A stretch of 64,000 nt of DNA from Mucilaginibacter sp. (GCF_025362475.1 NZ_JANYGH010000040.1:1-64000); one strand, 5' to 3'. Shown: positions 27,904 through 36,358, counted from the first letter of the stretch. A program made the numbers and translations. The notes: generated from the sequence alone by a model not told the origin.

Positions 27904-28227
27904 ATGATAACAAGTGGCGTAACATTCGGTATAAACAAAGAAGACGGAACTCATATCACCATTGCAATAGATCCGGCGGATATCAATAAGGTTGAAGGTA
28001 ATAATGCAGGCACCTATAAACTATATAAAGAAATTGACAGCTCGAAAACTTTTGATAAAGGATATTTGGGCGCCATATTTTTAGATGATGCAGATCCCGG
28101 TTATCACTATTCCGGCGGTACAGAATTAACGGATTTTGAATTAAAGCAATTGGCCAAACTCATCAGGGAGTATCATGCTACTGGTAAAGAGTTTGATGAC
28201 CATCATCGCGATATCAGCTCGAAATAA
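27904..28227 (+). CDS. hypothetical protein
   Basis: This 107-residue soluble acidic protein has no signal peptide or membrane segment. A beta-rich first half (SGVTFGINKEDGTHITIAI) is followed by a charged helix ending in DDHHRDISSK. No family was recognised. It lies five bases from the convergent SMUG2-like gene and follows a 464-base gene-free stretch. Codon use looks like that of its neighbours, so it is likely a real gene. Confidence 0.6.
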   Translation: MITSGVTFGINKEDGTHITIAIDPADINKVEGNNAGTYKLYKEIDSSKTFDKGYLGAIFLDDADPGYHYSGGTELTDFELKQLAKLIREYHATGKEFDDHHRDISSK

Positions 28228-28232
28228 ATTGG

Positions 28233-28931
28233 TTAAATTATAGCCGCATTAAATTTTTCAAGGTATTTGGCTATATAATCCTGTTTTGTTTTTGATTTGT
28301 ATTGCATTATAAAGCGGGGATGTTCAAGGGCGATGATCTGCTTAAAGAATTTCTTTTCTTCATTTAGCTTTTGCAAAAAAGCCTCGTTCTTTCCTGTGCC
28401 GAAGCAAAAGCAAATATCAGTTTCGAAACCCAGGTCTATTTGTTTTTGAATATTTTCAACGATAAAAGGATACACCGCTTTGGTTAACGCCGGCGTATCA
28501 TAGTAATTATAATTTACCTCCTTACCTGCAGTACCGGTTATTGTAAAACCAAGCGGACAAACCGAATGGATATAAAACTGCTGATAAAACGCTGCAATAC
28601 CACCAAAAGCGTTGATCACCTCATACACATACTCTGATGATGGCTCGTGGGTTATAGGGCCATTATATGGGATATGGCATTGATTGATCATCCGTTTAGG
28701 ATCCGTAAAGGCAACACCCGTCATTCCTGAACCAAACCTCCCGGGATTTATGCCAAGGATTAAATGCCTTGGATGGTTATCGTTATAATACTTATTGTAA
28801 AACTGAGATGAAACGTCAAATGCAAAATCATTATCCCTAAAGGGATTCATGATACTGATTCCGGGTGGAAGAATGCCCCTATATTCAAGCTGTTTATTAA
28901 AATTGATTATCCTATCTGCGAATGTGCTCAT
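28233..28931 (-). CDS. SMUG2-family uracil-DNA glycosylase-like protein
   Basis: This 232-residue protein resembles the SMUG2 (DUF4918) group of the uracil-DNA glycosylase superfamily. Motif I is GINPGRFGSG around residue 79, replacing GMNPGPFGM of SMUG1. The central FYIHSVCPLGF block and motif II-like EHPRFIMQY near the C-terminus are also visible. It likely excises uracil or a deaminated base from DNA, but the particular base specificity is unknown. It is divergent from the LysE gene and convergent with the hypothetical gene at 27904. Confidence 0.82.
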   Translation of the reverse strand: MSTFADRIINFNKQLEYRGILPPGISIMNPFRDNDFAFDVSSQFYNKYYNDNHPRHLILGINPGRFGSGMTGVAFTDPKRMINQCHIPYNGPITHEPSSEYVYEVINAFGGIAAFYQQFYIHSVCPLGFTITGTAGKEVNYNYYDTPALTKAVYPFIVENIQKQIDLGFETDICFCFGTGKNEAFLQKLNEEKKFFKQIIALEHPRFIMQYKSKTKQDYIAKYLEKFNAAII

Positions 28932-29007
28932 ATCAAATGCTAACCTATTAAAAATTAGTAAAAAGCAAAAAGCTTTCTTTAAGTTCTCATATAATTACCT
29001 TTGCATT

Positions 29008-29634
29008 ATGGGAATCATCAACTTCACTGCTTTTCTGCTAACATCTTTCCTGTTTATAATATCTCCTGGCATCGACACTATTTTTGTGCTCAATAAAGCT
29101 ATTGCCCAGGGAAAAAAGTCTGGTATTTACTCAACATTAGGTATTACTACAGGTGTGCTTGTGCATACCACCCTGGCCGCTTTTGGATTGTCGCTAATAC
29201 TTTCGCAATCGGCAATGGCATTTAGTTTTGTTAAATATGCGGGCGCCGCTTATTTAGTTTGCCTGGGGATTGCCAAATTATTTTCAAAGAATGAAGTTGT
29301 ACAACAAGATATACCTGCTTTACCTGAACCTGTAAGGAAAACATATTTATCTGCCGTGCTTACCAATGCGTTAAATCCCAAAGTGGCCATTTTCTTCCTG
29401 GCTTTCTTTCCGCAGTTTATACAGCCTGCCTACATCCATGATGCATTACCTTTTGTATTGCTTGGGGCTACCTATGCTTTGACGAGTTTAGTATGGTTTA
29501 TAATACTCACTTTTTTTGCTGGTTCATTGTCAATCCGGTTAAAGCAACGCCCTTTATTTGGCGTTTGGCTTAATAAATTCTCGGCTGTAGTTTTTGTGCT
29601 GATGGGCGTTAAAATCGCGTTAACAAAAAGGTAA
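29008..29634 (+). CDS. LysE-family amino-acid exporter
   Basis: This 208-residue inner-membrane protein has six hydrophobic segments and the LysE/RhtB signature PGIDTIFVLNKAIAQGKKSGI near the N-terminus. The ATG at 29008 is chosen because the upstream extension overlaps the SMUG2 gene and is not hydrophobic. A TACCTTTG -7-like element ends five bases before this ATG, so a leaderless transcript or a chance match is possible. It exports amino acids or similar small metabolites; the substrate is unknown. Confidence 0.88.
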   Translation: MGIINFTAFLLTSFLFIISPGIDTIFVLNKAIAQGKKSGIYSTLGITTGVLVHTTLAAFGLSLILSQSAMAFSFVKYAGAAYLVCLGIAKLFSKNEVVQQDIPALPEPVRKTYLSAVLTNALNPKVAIFFLAFFPQFIQPAYIHDALPFVLLGATYALTSLVWFIILTFFAGSLSIRLKQRPLFGVWLNKFSAVVFVLMGVKIALTKR

Positions 29635-29667
29635 AAAAAATCCCGGCGCCCCCACAGCAACCGGGAT
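29631..29667 (-). terminator. rho-independent terminator of the carboxylesterase gene
   Basis: On the minus strand, the stem ATCCCGG/CCGGGAT (29640-29646 with 29661-29667) is followed by eight T residues. It lies 26 bases after the carboxylesterase stop and overlaps the end of the convergent LysE gene. Confidence 0.82.
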
Positions 29668-29692
29668 CATTAAATCACCCTGCACAAAATTG

Positions 29693-31321
29693 TTATTTCA
29701 TGTACTCCTGATCAAGAAACAAATACCTGGCCCTGTCATTTTCAGTTTTCTGCTCACTTTTTACATTGATATCCATAAACTTAACCGGGCTTTTACCAGT
29801 ATTGGCATCCCATTTGGGCAAACCAGATCCGTTTGGATTACCGGTTTTAATAAAGTTGGCAAAGTAGTTTTCCATGGTTTCTGATACCTTGTAGTCATCA
29901 GGTGTCCAGGCGTACACTTTGTTACTCGCCAGGTTACCCATGGCGTATTCAATTTCTGATGCATGCGCAGCGCCAATTTGCGCCGGTGCTTTTGGAGCAG
30001 GTTTCGCAGCGTCTCCTTTCACAACTCCCCCGGCAAGACCCGGTGTGGCATTACCCATTTGCGCAGTCATGGCCGGGCGGATACGGGAAAAGCAATAACG
30101 ATAAACCGGTTTGCCGCCTGTCTGAATTTGCAAATCGGCCCATTTCCAGGTGCTGTATACAATAAACCTATCACTTGATAATGCTGTAGCCGATTTAATA
30201 ACTTCCTCATCTGTTGAGGCGGGATATAATTTCATCGCCTCATCAGCCTTATCACCATATGTAGTTGCAAGCGTCTTTTTGTAATTCTCCAATGTTGGTG
30301 CATCGGCACGCATTAAAAACTGGTATGGTACTTCGGCCGAATTCCATCCAACCAGGATAGGTATTTTAGCTTGTTCGCCTGCTTCAAAAATAGCAGGTAA
30401 TGATTTTGACAATAAATAACCATCAATTGTAGGCGTCATTGGCGTTGAGCCTGGTTTAAAAACAGCGTCGAGCAGATCTGCCGCGGATATTGCCCTTAAT
30501 TCAGCCAATGAACCGGCTTTTACATGGGCGGCAAACGTTACTCCATTTTTCTCGGCATCGGCCAGTGGTATGGAGTTTAATGTTGGTTTTATACCCGCGC
30601 CGCTTTCGCCGATTGCGCCCATAATCAGGTCTTTTGATAACGGCGATGCCATTTGTACCGATACAGATATAGAACCTGCCGACTCACCTGCTATAGTTAC
30701 ATGTTTAGGGTCGCCACCAAATTTGGCTACGTTTTTTTGAACCCACAGTAAGGCCGCGTTTTGATCAAGATATCCATAGTTGCCTGATGAATGATTAGGC
30801 GACTCTTTGGTTAATTCGGGGTGCGAAAAAAAGCCAAAAACACCTAATCTGTAATTCACGGTAAGCACAACGATACCTTTTTTAGCCATACTTTCACCAT
30901 CATAACGAGGTTCAGATCCATCACCGGCAGCAAGGCCTCCCCCATAAAAATAAACAAGTACCGGTAATTTTTCTTTCATGGTTTTAGCAGGCGTCCAAAC
31001 GTTAAGGTACAAGCAATCTTCGCTCATACCCGAAGAACGGAACCCCATATCGCCAAAGATTGGACGTTGCATTGGGTTGTTTCCAAAATGATCGGCTTTG
31101 CGCACACCATCCCAGTTTTTTGCAGGCTGTGGTTCTTTCCAGCGCAAATCGCCAACGGGTGGTTGGGCAAACGGAATTCCTTTAAAAACAGTGATAGGCG
31201 AGCCTGTATCTTTTATTCCCTCCAGGGTACCATTCTCAACGGTTACCTGGTTTGTTTGTGCAATTACCTCTACAGTGGCAATTTGTACCAGCAGTAGTAC
31301 TGCTAAAAATGGTTTCATCAT
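29693..31321 (-). CDS. type-B carboxylesterase, secreted
   Basis: This 542-residue alpha/beta-hydrolase of the carboxylesterase type-B family has a signal peptide (cleavage near VIAQT). It shows the family's oxyanion segment YFYGGGLAAGDGSEPRYDG, the nucleophile in GESAGSISV (about residue 215), and the catalytic His region AAHASEIEYAMG. It should hydrolyse carboxylic esters, perhaps of acylated glycans, but no substrate is implied by sequence. It is divergent from a Nudix-type regulator gene, with an inverted repeat between them that may control it. Confidence 0.9.
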   Translation of the reverse strand: MMKPFLAVLLLVQIATVEVIAQTNQVTVENGTLEGIKDTGSPITVFKGIPFAQPPVGDLRWKEPQPAKNWDGVRKADHFGNNPMQRPIFGDMGFRSSGMSEDCLYLNVWTPAKTMKEKLPVLVYFYGGGLAAGDGSEPRYDGESMAKKGIVVLTVNYRLGVFGFFSHPELTKESPNHSSGNYGYLDQNAALLWVQKNVAKFGGDPKHVTIAGESAGSISVSVQMASPLSKDLIMGAIGESGAGIKPTLNSIPLADAEKNGVTFAAHVKAGSLAELRAISAADLLDAVFKPGSTPMTPTIDGYLLSKSLPAIFEAGEQAKIPILVGWNSAEVPYQFLMRADAPTLENYKKTLATTYGDKADEAMKLYPASTDEEVIKSATALSSDRFIVYSTWKWADLQIQTGGKPVYRYCFSRIRPAMTAQMGNATPGLAGGVVKGDAAKPAPKAPAQIGAAHASEIEYAMGNLASNKVYAWTPDDYKVSETMENYFANFIKTGNPNGSGLPKWDANTGKSPVKFMDINVKSEQKTENDRARYLFLDQEYMK

Positions 31322-31356
31322 ATGGGTATAATTAAGTTTTTTGGTTTAATACGAAG

Positions 31357-31389
31357 ATAAGATATCTTATTGTATCATTTTGTTACAAT
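31357..31389. promoter_or_regulatory. inverted-repeat operator candidates in the divergent spacer
   Basis: Two dyads overlap between the esterase and the NrtR-like gene: a 14-base perfect palindrome ATAAGATATCTTAT (31357-31370) and ATTGTA-N9-TACAAT (31369-31389). Both lie 30-100 bases from the two start codons. The second has the 21-base size usual for Nudix-type (NrtR/AraR-like) operators. Binding by the neighbouring regulator is inferred from position. Confidence 0.5.
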
Positions 31390-31455
31390 AGTAATTAATT
31401 TTATCCGGGGGTAACATTTTTTTTTGTTATTTGCTGTAAGTTTTATTTATAATGT

Positions 31456-32187
31456 ATGAGTAACAAATTCAGAAACCAGGAAGCTAATGCCCACGGCCAT
31501 GGTTATTTACCCGGTTTGGCTATTGATGCTGTTATTTTTGGTTTTCATGATAATCAGCTAAAGGTATTGCTGCTCACCTACAAAAACACAGGTCTGTTTG
31601 CCTTACCGGGTGGTTTTGTACACGATACTGAGGATGTAAACGAAGCGGCCCGCCGGGTTTTGTTTGACCGTACAGGCTTAACCAATATCTTTTTGGATCA
31701 GTTTTATGTTTTTGGCGATAAAAGCCGGCACGATACTGCCCCGCTGAAGGCGATCATGGCAGTTAGAGGGGTTACACCGCCGGATGACCATTGGCTGCTG
31801 AAACGCTTTGTATCTGTTGGCTATTATGCCCTGGTTGATTTTACAAAAGCTATCCCCACTCCCGACAGTATATCTGATAGCTGCGATTGGTTTGGTTTGG
31901 ATAATTTACCCGAGCTGATGCAGGATCATAACCTCATCATTAAAAAAGCGCTGGAAACTTTACAGGCAAACCTCGATCAAAAACTTATCGGCTTTAATTT
32001 ATTAACCGATGACTTTACCATGGGCGATTTGCAAAGTCTGTATGAAACAATTTTAAATAAGAAACTTATCCGCGCAGCTTTCCAGCGTAAAATACTGGGC
32101 CTGGGGATATTAGAGCGAACCGCAAAAAAATGGACCGGTGGAGCCCATAAAGCCCCTTATTTATATAGATTCATATCTGAAAAATAA
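31456..32187 (+). CDS. Nudix-domain transcriptional regulator (NrtR-like)
   Basis: This 243-residue protein has an N-terminal Nudix fold (residues about 20-150) and a C-terminal winged helix (about 165-235, ending GGAHKAPYLYRF). The Nudix box spans residues 53-75, but the catalytic REUXEEXGU is RVLFDRTGL, so two of the key glutamates are replaced and hydrolysis is unlikely. Such degenerate Nudix proteins (NrtR, AraR) bind an ADP-ribose-like or sugar effector and repress nearby operons. It is divergent from a carboxylesterase gene and shares an operator-like palindrome with it. Confidence 0.85.
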   Translation: MSNKFRNQEANAHGHGYLPGLAIDAVIFGFHDNQLKVLLLTYKNTGLFALPGGFVHDTEDVNEAARRVLFDRTGLTNIFLDQFYVFGDKSRHDTAPLKAIMAVRGVTPPDDHWLLKRFVSVGYYALVDFTKAIPTPDSISDSCDWFGLDNLPELMQDHNLIIKKALETLQANLDQKLIGFNLLTDDFTMGDLQSLYETILNKKLIRAAFQRKILGLGILERTAKKWTGGAHKAPYLYRFISEK

Positions 32188-32301
32188 TTTCTGTCATAAT
32201 TTAACCCCATAATTGTCGTATTCTGCCCTGTTTAATTATCTTTAATCGCAGTAAATTTACTTCTGTAAATCACAAAAAATTATAAACTAAAAACCTTAAA
32301 A

Positions 32302-32733
32302 ATGGCAACACTTAATCCGTACTTAAATTTCCCCGGCAATACCGAGGAAGCTTTCAATTTTTACAAATCAATTTTTGGTGGTGAGTTTCTGACCGTAATG
32401 CGCTTTAAAGATTCTCCCGAGGCAGGGCATATAGCCGAAGAAGATAAAGAAAAACTGATGCATATAGCGCTCCCAATTGGCAAAGGCAACATACTAATGG
32501 CTACAGATAGTGTTGGCGAAATGGGCATGGGCTATAAACAAGGCAACAATTTTCACCTATCTTTAACTGCAGAAAGCGAAGAAGAAGCAAACACATTATT
32601 CAATGCTTTATCTGCAGGTGGCAATATAATGGTTCCACTTTCTCCAGCTTCATGGGGCGATCTTTTCGGATGGTTTTCTGATAAATTTGGTATTTCATGG
32701 ATGGTAAGCTATTCACCTAACCGCCCGCAGTAA
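32302..32733 (+). CDS. VOC-family protein (PhnB-like)
   Basis: This 143-residue vicinal-oxygen-chelate fold protein is of the PhnB type. The YLNFPGNTEEAFNFYKSIFGGE opening and the closing WGDLFGWFSDKFGISWMVSY block are typical. Activity is unknown; PhnB-like members are often annotated as glyoxalase-like without proof. It is the first gene of a five-gene + operon (VOC, DoxX, DoxX-like, small protein, VOC) ended by a strong hairpin. Confidence 0.88.
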   Translation: MATLNPYLNFPGNTEEAFNFYKSIFGGEFLTVMRFKDSPEAGHIAEEDKEKLMHIALPIGKGNILMATDSVGEMGMGYKQGNNFHLSLTAESEEEANTLFNALSAGGNIMVPLSPASWGDLFGWFSDKFGISWMVSYSPNRPQ

Positions 32734-32744
32734 ATATTGATAAT

Positions 32745-33143
32745 ATGAGCGCGAAAACAATTAAGATCACCTATTGGATATTAACCGTTTTACTTGCTTT
32801 ATCAATGGCCGGGGATGGTTACGGCGGCGTTACAAAACAACAGGCAGGTGTTGACGTATTGCAACACCTGGGTTACCCGGTTTATTTCATGGTTATTGTT
32901 GGGGTTGCCAAGCTATTGGGTGTAATTGCCATATTACAAAACAAATTCAAAGCAATAAAAGAATGGGCATATGCCGGTTTCGCTTTTAATTTCCTTGGAG
33001 CAATTGCATCCAGAGCTTTTGTTGGTGATGGCCCGGCCGATCTTATACCGCCAATTGTAATAGTTGTATTTTTATTTGCAACCTACTATTTCTGGAAAAA
33101 GTTCAACCAAATTGAAGTAAATCCTAAAACTAAAAATCAATAA
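32745..33143 (+). CDS. DoxX-family membrane protein
   Basis: This 132-residue protein has four predicted membrane helices. It shows the DoxX-like features of an N-terminal ITYWILTVLLALSMAGDGYGGVTK segment and a central VIVGVAKLLGVIAIL helix. It begins 12 bases after the VOC gene. Members are small inner-membrane proteins of unclear, possibly redox, function. Confidence 0.82.
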   Translation: MSAKTIKITYWILTVLLALSMAGDGYGGVTKQQAGVDVLQHLGYPVYFMVIVGVAKLLGVIAILQNKFKAIKEWAYAGFAFNFLGAIASRAFVGDGPADLIPPIVIVVFLFATYYFWKKFNQIEVNPKTKNQ

Positions 33144-33160
33144 TAATTTAACTTTAAAAC

Positions 33161-33550
33161 ATGAAGATCGCAGTAATTATTGTACGTACCCTTGTTGCCT
33201 TAATGTTCCTGTTTGCTTCGGTAAGCTGGTTTTTAATGGTCTATTTTCATGCATTCCAGATGCCACCTGTAACCGGCAACATGAAAGTGTTTAATGACGG
33301 ACTTGAGGCTTCGGGCTACTTAATGATGCTTATAAAAATAACAGAGTTGGTTTGTGCATTATTTTTGTTATTCGGCAGATACGTTGCGCTGGCTTTGGTA
33401 GTTCTGTTCCCGGTAATGCTAAATATTGTGTTAGTCAACGCATTTTTGGCACCTTCGGGCCTTACCAGTGTAATCCCGTTGCTACTTGGGGTTTTATTCC
33501 TGGCCTATACCCAGCGCGATAAATACGCGCCCTTGTTCGTTTCAAAATAA
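33161..33550 (+). CDS. DoxX-like membrane protein
   Basis: This 129-residue protein has four hydrophobic helices, with an N-terminal LVALMFLFASVSWFLMVYFH and the LLFGRYVALALVVLFPVMLNI segment. It is distinct from the adjacent DoxX protein and lies 17 bases after it, so the two may form a heteromeric membrane unit (inference). Function unknown. Confidence 0.75.
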   Translation: MKIAVIIVRTLVALMFLFASVSWFLMVYFHAFQMPPVTGNMKVFNDGLEASGYLMMLIKITELVCALFLLFGRYVALALVVLFPVMLNIVLVNAFLAPSGLTSVIPLLLGVLFLAYTQRDKYAPLFVSK

Positions 33551-33583
33551 GCACCTTACTCACGGAATAAAAAACAAACTATT

Positions 33584-33805
33584 ATGACGGTAGAAGTTTT
33601 TAAAACCAATGTAAACAAGCGCAAATACGCTAAAATTTTATTAGATCACATTCATAAAACATTCTCGGGCTATAATGCCAATTTTGATCTTGATGATTGC
33701 GATAATATTTTGCGTGTACAGTGTAAAAAGGGCACTATCAGATCGAAGGCATTGATCCTTTTTTTAAAAGATTTTGGTTATCACGCTGAGGTACTGGTAG
33801 ATTAA
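33584..33805 (+). CDS. small hypothetical protein
   Basis: This 73-residue soluble protein has a predicted alpha-beta pattern (NKRKYAKILLDHIHKTF, then NILRVQCKKGTIRSKALILFLKDFGYHAEVL) reminiscent of a ferredoxin-like or HMA-like fold, but without a CxxC metal motif. It lies in the VOC/DoxX operon. Function unknown. Confidence 0.65.
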   Translation: MTVEVFKTNVNKRKYAKILLDHIHKTFSGYNANFDLDDCDNILRVQCKKGTIRSKALILFLKDFGYHAEVLVD

Positions 33806-33864
33806 TCCCTACCATGCAAAACAAAAACCAACTTGACTAATTGTTATAATAAAGGAGAACTATT

Positions 33865-34251
33865 ATGTTAAAAGACAGTAAAGCATTTAGCGGATTTTCT
33901 GTAAACGACACTGCAAAAGCCAAAGAGTTTTATGGTCAAATCCTCGGACTCGAAGTAAAGAACGAAGCAATGGGAGGTTTAATAAGTTTGCAACTTACCG
34001 GTGAAAACTATATCATCATATATCCAAAGCCCAACCACGTGCCTGCCACTTTTACCATACTCAATTTCCCTGTAAATGATGTGGAAAAAACAGTTGATGA
34101 ACTTACAGCACGTGGTGTAAAATTCATTGTTTATAACGAGGAAAATTTTAAAACCAATGAAAAAGGAATATTTACGGCCGGCGGCCCTACCATTGCCTGG
34201 TTTAAAGATCCAGCAGGTAATATTTTATCCGTTATCGAACAAAAAAATTAA
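33865..34251 (+). CDS. VOC-family protein (glyoxalase-like)
   Basis: This 128-residue VOC-fold protein has the typical [21 protein letters not shown] opening and the closing [21 protein letters not shown]. Metal ligands cannot be assigned with confidence. A GGAG-like AAGGAGAA lies nine bases before the ATG, one of the few good ribosome-binding sites here. It is the last gene of the five-gene operon. Confidence 0.88.
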   Translation: MLKDSKAFSGFSVNDTAKAKEFYGQILGLEVKNEAMGGLISLQLTGENYIIIYPKPNHVPATFTILNFPVNDVEKTVDELTARGVKFIVYNEENFKTNEKGIFTAGGPTIAWFKDPAGNILSVIEQKN

Positions 34252-34272
34252 TTGAATATCTTATTCTTATTA

Positions 34273-34316
34273 AATAGTAAAAGTTCCTTAAGCCAGCTTA
34301 AGGAACTTTTACTATT
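34273..34316. terminator. 20-bp stem terminator
   Basis: A perfect 20-bp stem (34273-34292 with 34297-34316) has a four-base CCAG loop; its right arm includes TTTT and is followed by ATCATC. It lies 22 bases after the VOC gene stop. The unusual stem length suggests insulation of the exopolysaccharide cluster from the upstream operon. Confidence 0.75.
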
Positions 34317-34752
34317 ATCATCAAATATTGCCTCAATACTCCATTGAGTTTTAGTGGACGACTTTTTAAAAACCACACCTGAGGCAGCAAGGCGTTGATA
34401 TCCCCACCTGTACATCTGTAGAAAACACAACAGCGGCTAAAGCTTAACTTCAAAATACCTTTAATAGCAATCAGGCAAAAACTTGCCCAATTTATAAGTT
34501 TTAACCCCAAACGGGAATATATTCCACAATAGGGAAAATAAACCAATATAATACGTTACTTATAACCCATAATTAGTCAATTTTAAACACTGCGGGCAAC
34601 TGGCATATTTGCTTAATAGTAAATAAAATAATCGTATATAAATATAGTAAGCATTTTATATGTATTTTCGGTACAGTAATTGTTTACATGGATTAAATCA
34701 CTACATCAGGTTAAACATTTTATGAATATTTACAAAAAACAAAACTCTGTGC

Positions 34753-34781
34753 ATTGTTTTAACGTACACCTATTAGCTTTG
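34753..34781 (+). promoter_or_regulatory. promoter candidate of the exopolysaccharide/NRPS cluster
   Basis: A -7 TAGCTTTG (34774-34781) matches TAnnTTTG. An ATTG (34753-34756) lies 17 bases upstream in the -33 position, one mismatch and slightly short spacing. Transcription would begin near 34788, leaving a leader of about 110 bases before the response regulator gene. Confidence 0.5.
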
Positions 34782-34899
34782 CAAATCATTAAATTAAATA
34801 TTCATTTGCAAAAACCCTAAAGCCTGATCTACTTATTAAATTGATAACAATTACATGCATATAACTGCTTTTTAATTCAGATCCACCCCAATCAATAAC

Positions 34900-35286
34900 A
34901 TGAAGAGAACCTTACTAATTGTCGATGACGATTTAAGCATACTAAAATTACTCAATTTTATTCTTTCTAAAGATTATGATGTTGTTGTTAAAAACAATGG
35001 CATCGATGCCTTTGGTTGGTTGGAGGATGGCAATATGCCCGACTTGATACTTTCTGATCTTCAAATGCCTTATTTTGATGGCCAGTCATTTGCTAAAAAT
35101 GTTAAGATAAGTGGTTTTTATCGCGACATTCCTGTTCTGTTATTATCTGCTGCTCATGATCTGGATGAGCAGGTAAGCAATATGCCATTTAAAATCGATG
35201 GATATATGCACAAACCATTTAAACCTAACGAGCTAAAATCAGCCATTAATCAACTCTTACAAGTTTATGAATCACCAAACGTCTGA
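34900..35286 (+). CDS. stand-alone response-regulator receiver domain
   Basis: This 128-residue single REC domain has the acidic pocket D9-D11, the phosphoacceptor D53 in LILSDLQMP, and the switch lysine K105 in YMHKPFKP, so it should be phosphorylatable. There is no output domain and no histidine kinase nearby. It overlaps by 20 bases the next gene, which starts with a degenerate copy of the same fold, so the pair may signal to each other and set exopolysaccharide initiation (inference). Confidence 0.9.
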   Translation: MKRTLLIVDDDLSILKLLNFILSKDYDVVVKNNGIDAFGWLEDGNMPDLILSDLQMPYFDGQSFAKNVKISGFYRDIPVLLLSAAHDLDEQVSNMPFKIDGYMHKPFKPNELKSAINQLLQVYESPNV

Positions 35287-36355
35287 TTGGAACGAAAACT
35301 CCGGTTCGCACATTAAGATCGCTTACGCTGGGTTGGCTTTAAAAGACCTTATATTAACCGGCCTTAGTAATTTCAATATCCATCTTAACGATTCTATTGC
35401 CGAACTTGACCGTTATCTGGGCGAGCAGTCTATTTTAACAGTTCCGGATATTATCCTGATGGAAGTAGATGCTCATGGAAAATGCTTTGCTTTGGTTGAA
35501 GAAATTAAAAAAAGCTTTTTACTCAATGGCTCTATCATTGTTTTACTATCTGTTCAAAACGATAATACCCTTAAGAAAAAGGCGATGCAGCTGAAGGTGC
35601 ATGATTTTTATAGCCTCCCATTTTCTATTGATGACCTGCGCGAAAGATTAAATTTCCTGGTAACCTTTAAGCTGATAAAACCAAGGTTACTTGAACTTTC
35701 AAAAGAGGTTGATACTACTTATAAAATGCCGTTTGGAAAACGCATTATTGACCTTACCATATCAGGTTCGATGTTGTTTTTCCTATCTCCACTTTACCTG
35801 CTTATAGCGATAGCTATAAAGCTTGATTCAAAAGGGCCGGTGCTTTATAAAAGTAAGCGCGTTGGCACAGGCTACAAAGTATTTGATTTTTACAAATTCC
35901 GATCGATGAGGACTGATGCGGATCAGCTATTGGCTCAATTATCAACAGAGAATAATCAATACGCAACAGAAGGAGGAGGCGGCAATAAAGCTGCGTTTGT
36001 TAAAATTAAAAACGATCCGCGTATAACAAAGCTTGGCAACTTTTTACGCAACTCCAGCTTAGATGAACTTCCGCAGCTCTTTAATATATTAGTTGGCGAT
36101 ATGTCTGTAGTTGGCAATAGACCATTACCTGTTTATGAAGCCGAAATGTTAACCTCGAACGAATGGTCGATGCGTTTCCTGGGCCCTGCCGGCTTAACAG
36201 GTTTGTGGCAAATCAGCAAACGTGGCAAAGAGGATATGTCTGAAAGAGAGCGGAAAAAACTGGATAACTTTTATGCTCAGAAGTACTCTATTTGGTTAGA
36301 TTTACGGATTATTGTTGGAACGGTGCCAGCCCTCTTTCAAAAAGAAAAAGTATAA
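35267..36355 (+). CDS. pseudo-receiver fused to exopolysaccharide sugar-phosphate transferase
   Basis: This 362-residue protein has two parts. Residues about 15-135 resemble a receiver domain but lack its residues: the acidic pocket reads IAYAG (18-22), Glu66 replaces the phosphoacceptor (ILMEVDAHG), and Leu117 replaces the switch Lys. Residues about 155-362 are a bacterial sugar transferase (WbaP/CpsE type): membrane helix SGSMLFFLSPLYLLIAIAI, catalytic block FYKFRSMRTDAD, and SLDELPQLFNIL with VGNRPLP. The enzyme would attach the first sugar phosphate to undecaprenyl phosphate. The pseudo-receiver replaces the usual multi-helix N-terminus. Confidence 0.9.
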   Translation: MNHQTSDWNENSGSHIKIAYAGLALKDLILTGLSNFNIHLNDSIAELDRYLGEQSILTVPDIILMEVDAHGKCFALVEEIKKSFLLNGSIIVLLSVQNDNTLKKKAMQLKVHDFYSLPFSIDDLRERLNFLVTFKLIKPRLLELSKEVDTTYKMPFGKRIIDLTISGSMLFFLSPLYLLIAIAIKLDSKGPVLYKSKRVGTGYKVFDFYKFRSMRTDADQLLAQLSTENNQYATEGGGGNKAAFVKIKNDPRITKLGNFLRNSSLDELPQLFNILVGDMSVVGNRPLPVYEAEMLTSNEWSMRFLGPAGLTGLWQISKRGKEDMSERERKKLDNFYAQKYSIWLDLRIIVGTVPALFQKEKV

Positions 36356-36358
36356 ACA

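Larger units (their letters stand above)
34252..34899. other. gene-free region upstream of the exopolysaccharide cluster
   Basis: This region of 648 bases carries the 20-bp terminator of the upstream operon and the probable promoter of the exopolysaccharide cluster, with AT-rich spacer between. Minus-strand open frames of 60-82 codons at 34248-34546 overlap the terminator and show no family resemblance. No RNA gene was recognised. Confidence 0.5.

Noticed and set aside
34248..34546. Minus-strand open frames of 60-82 codons downstream of the VOC gene, considered as an insertion-sequence remnant
   Set aside because: They run across the 20-bp terminator hairpin, show no transposase motif, and no terminal inverted repeats or target duplications were seen.
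34721..34820. A 32-codon + open frame (MNIYKKQNSVHCF...) upstream of the response regulator, considered as a leader peptide
   Set aside because: It spans the promoter candidate, so it would not be transcribed from it, and it has no supporting features.
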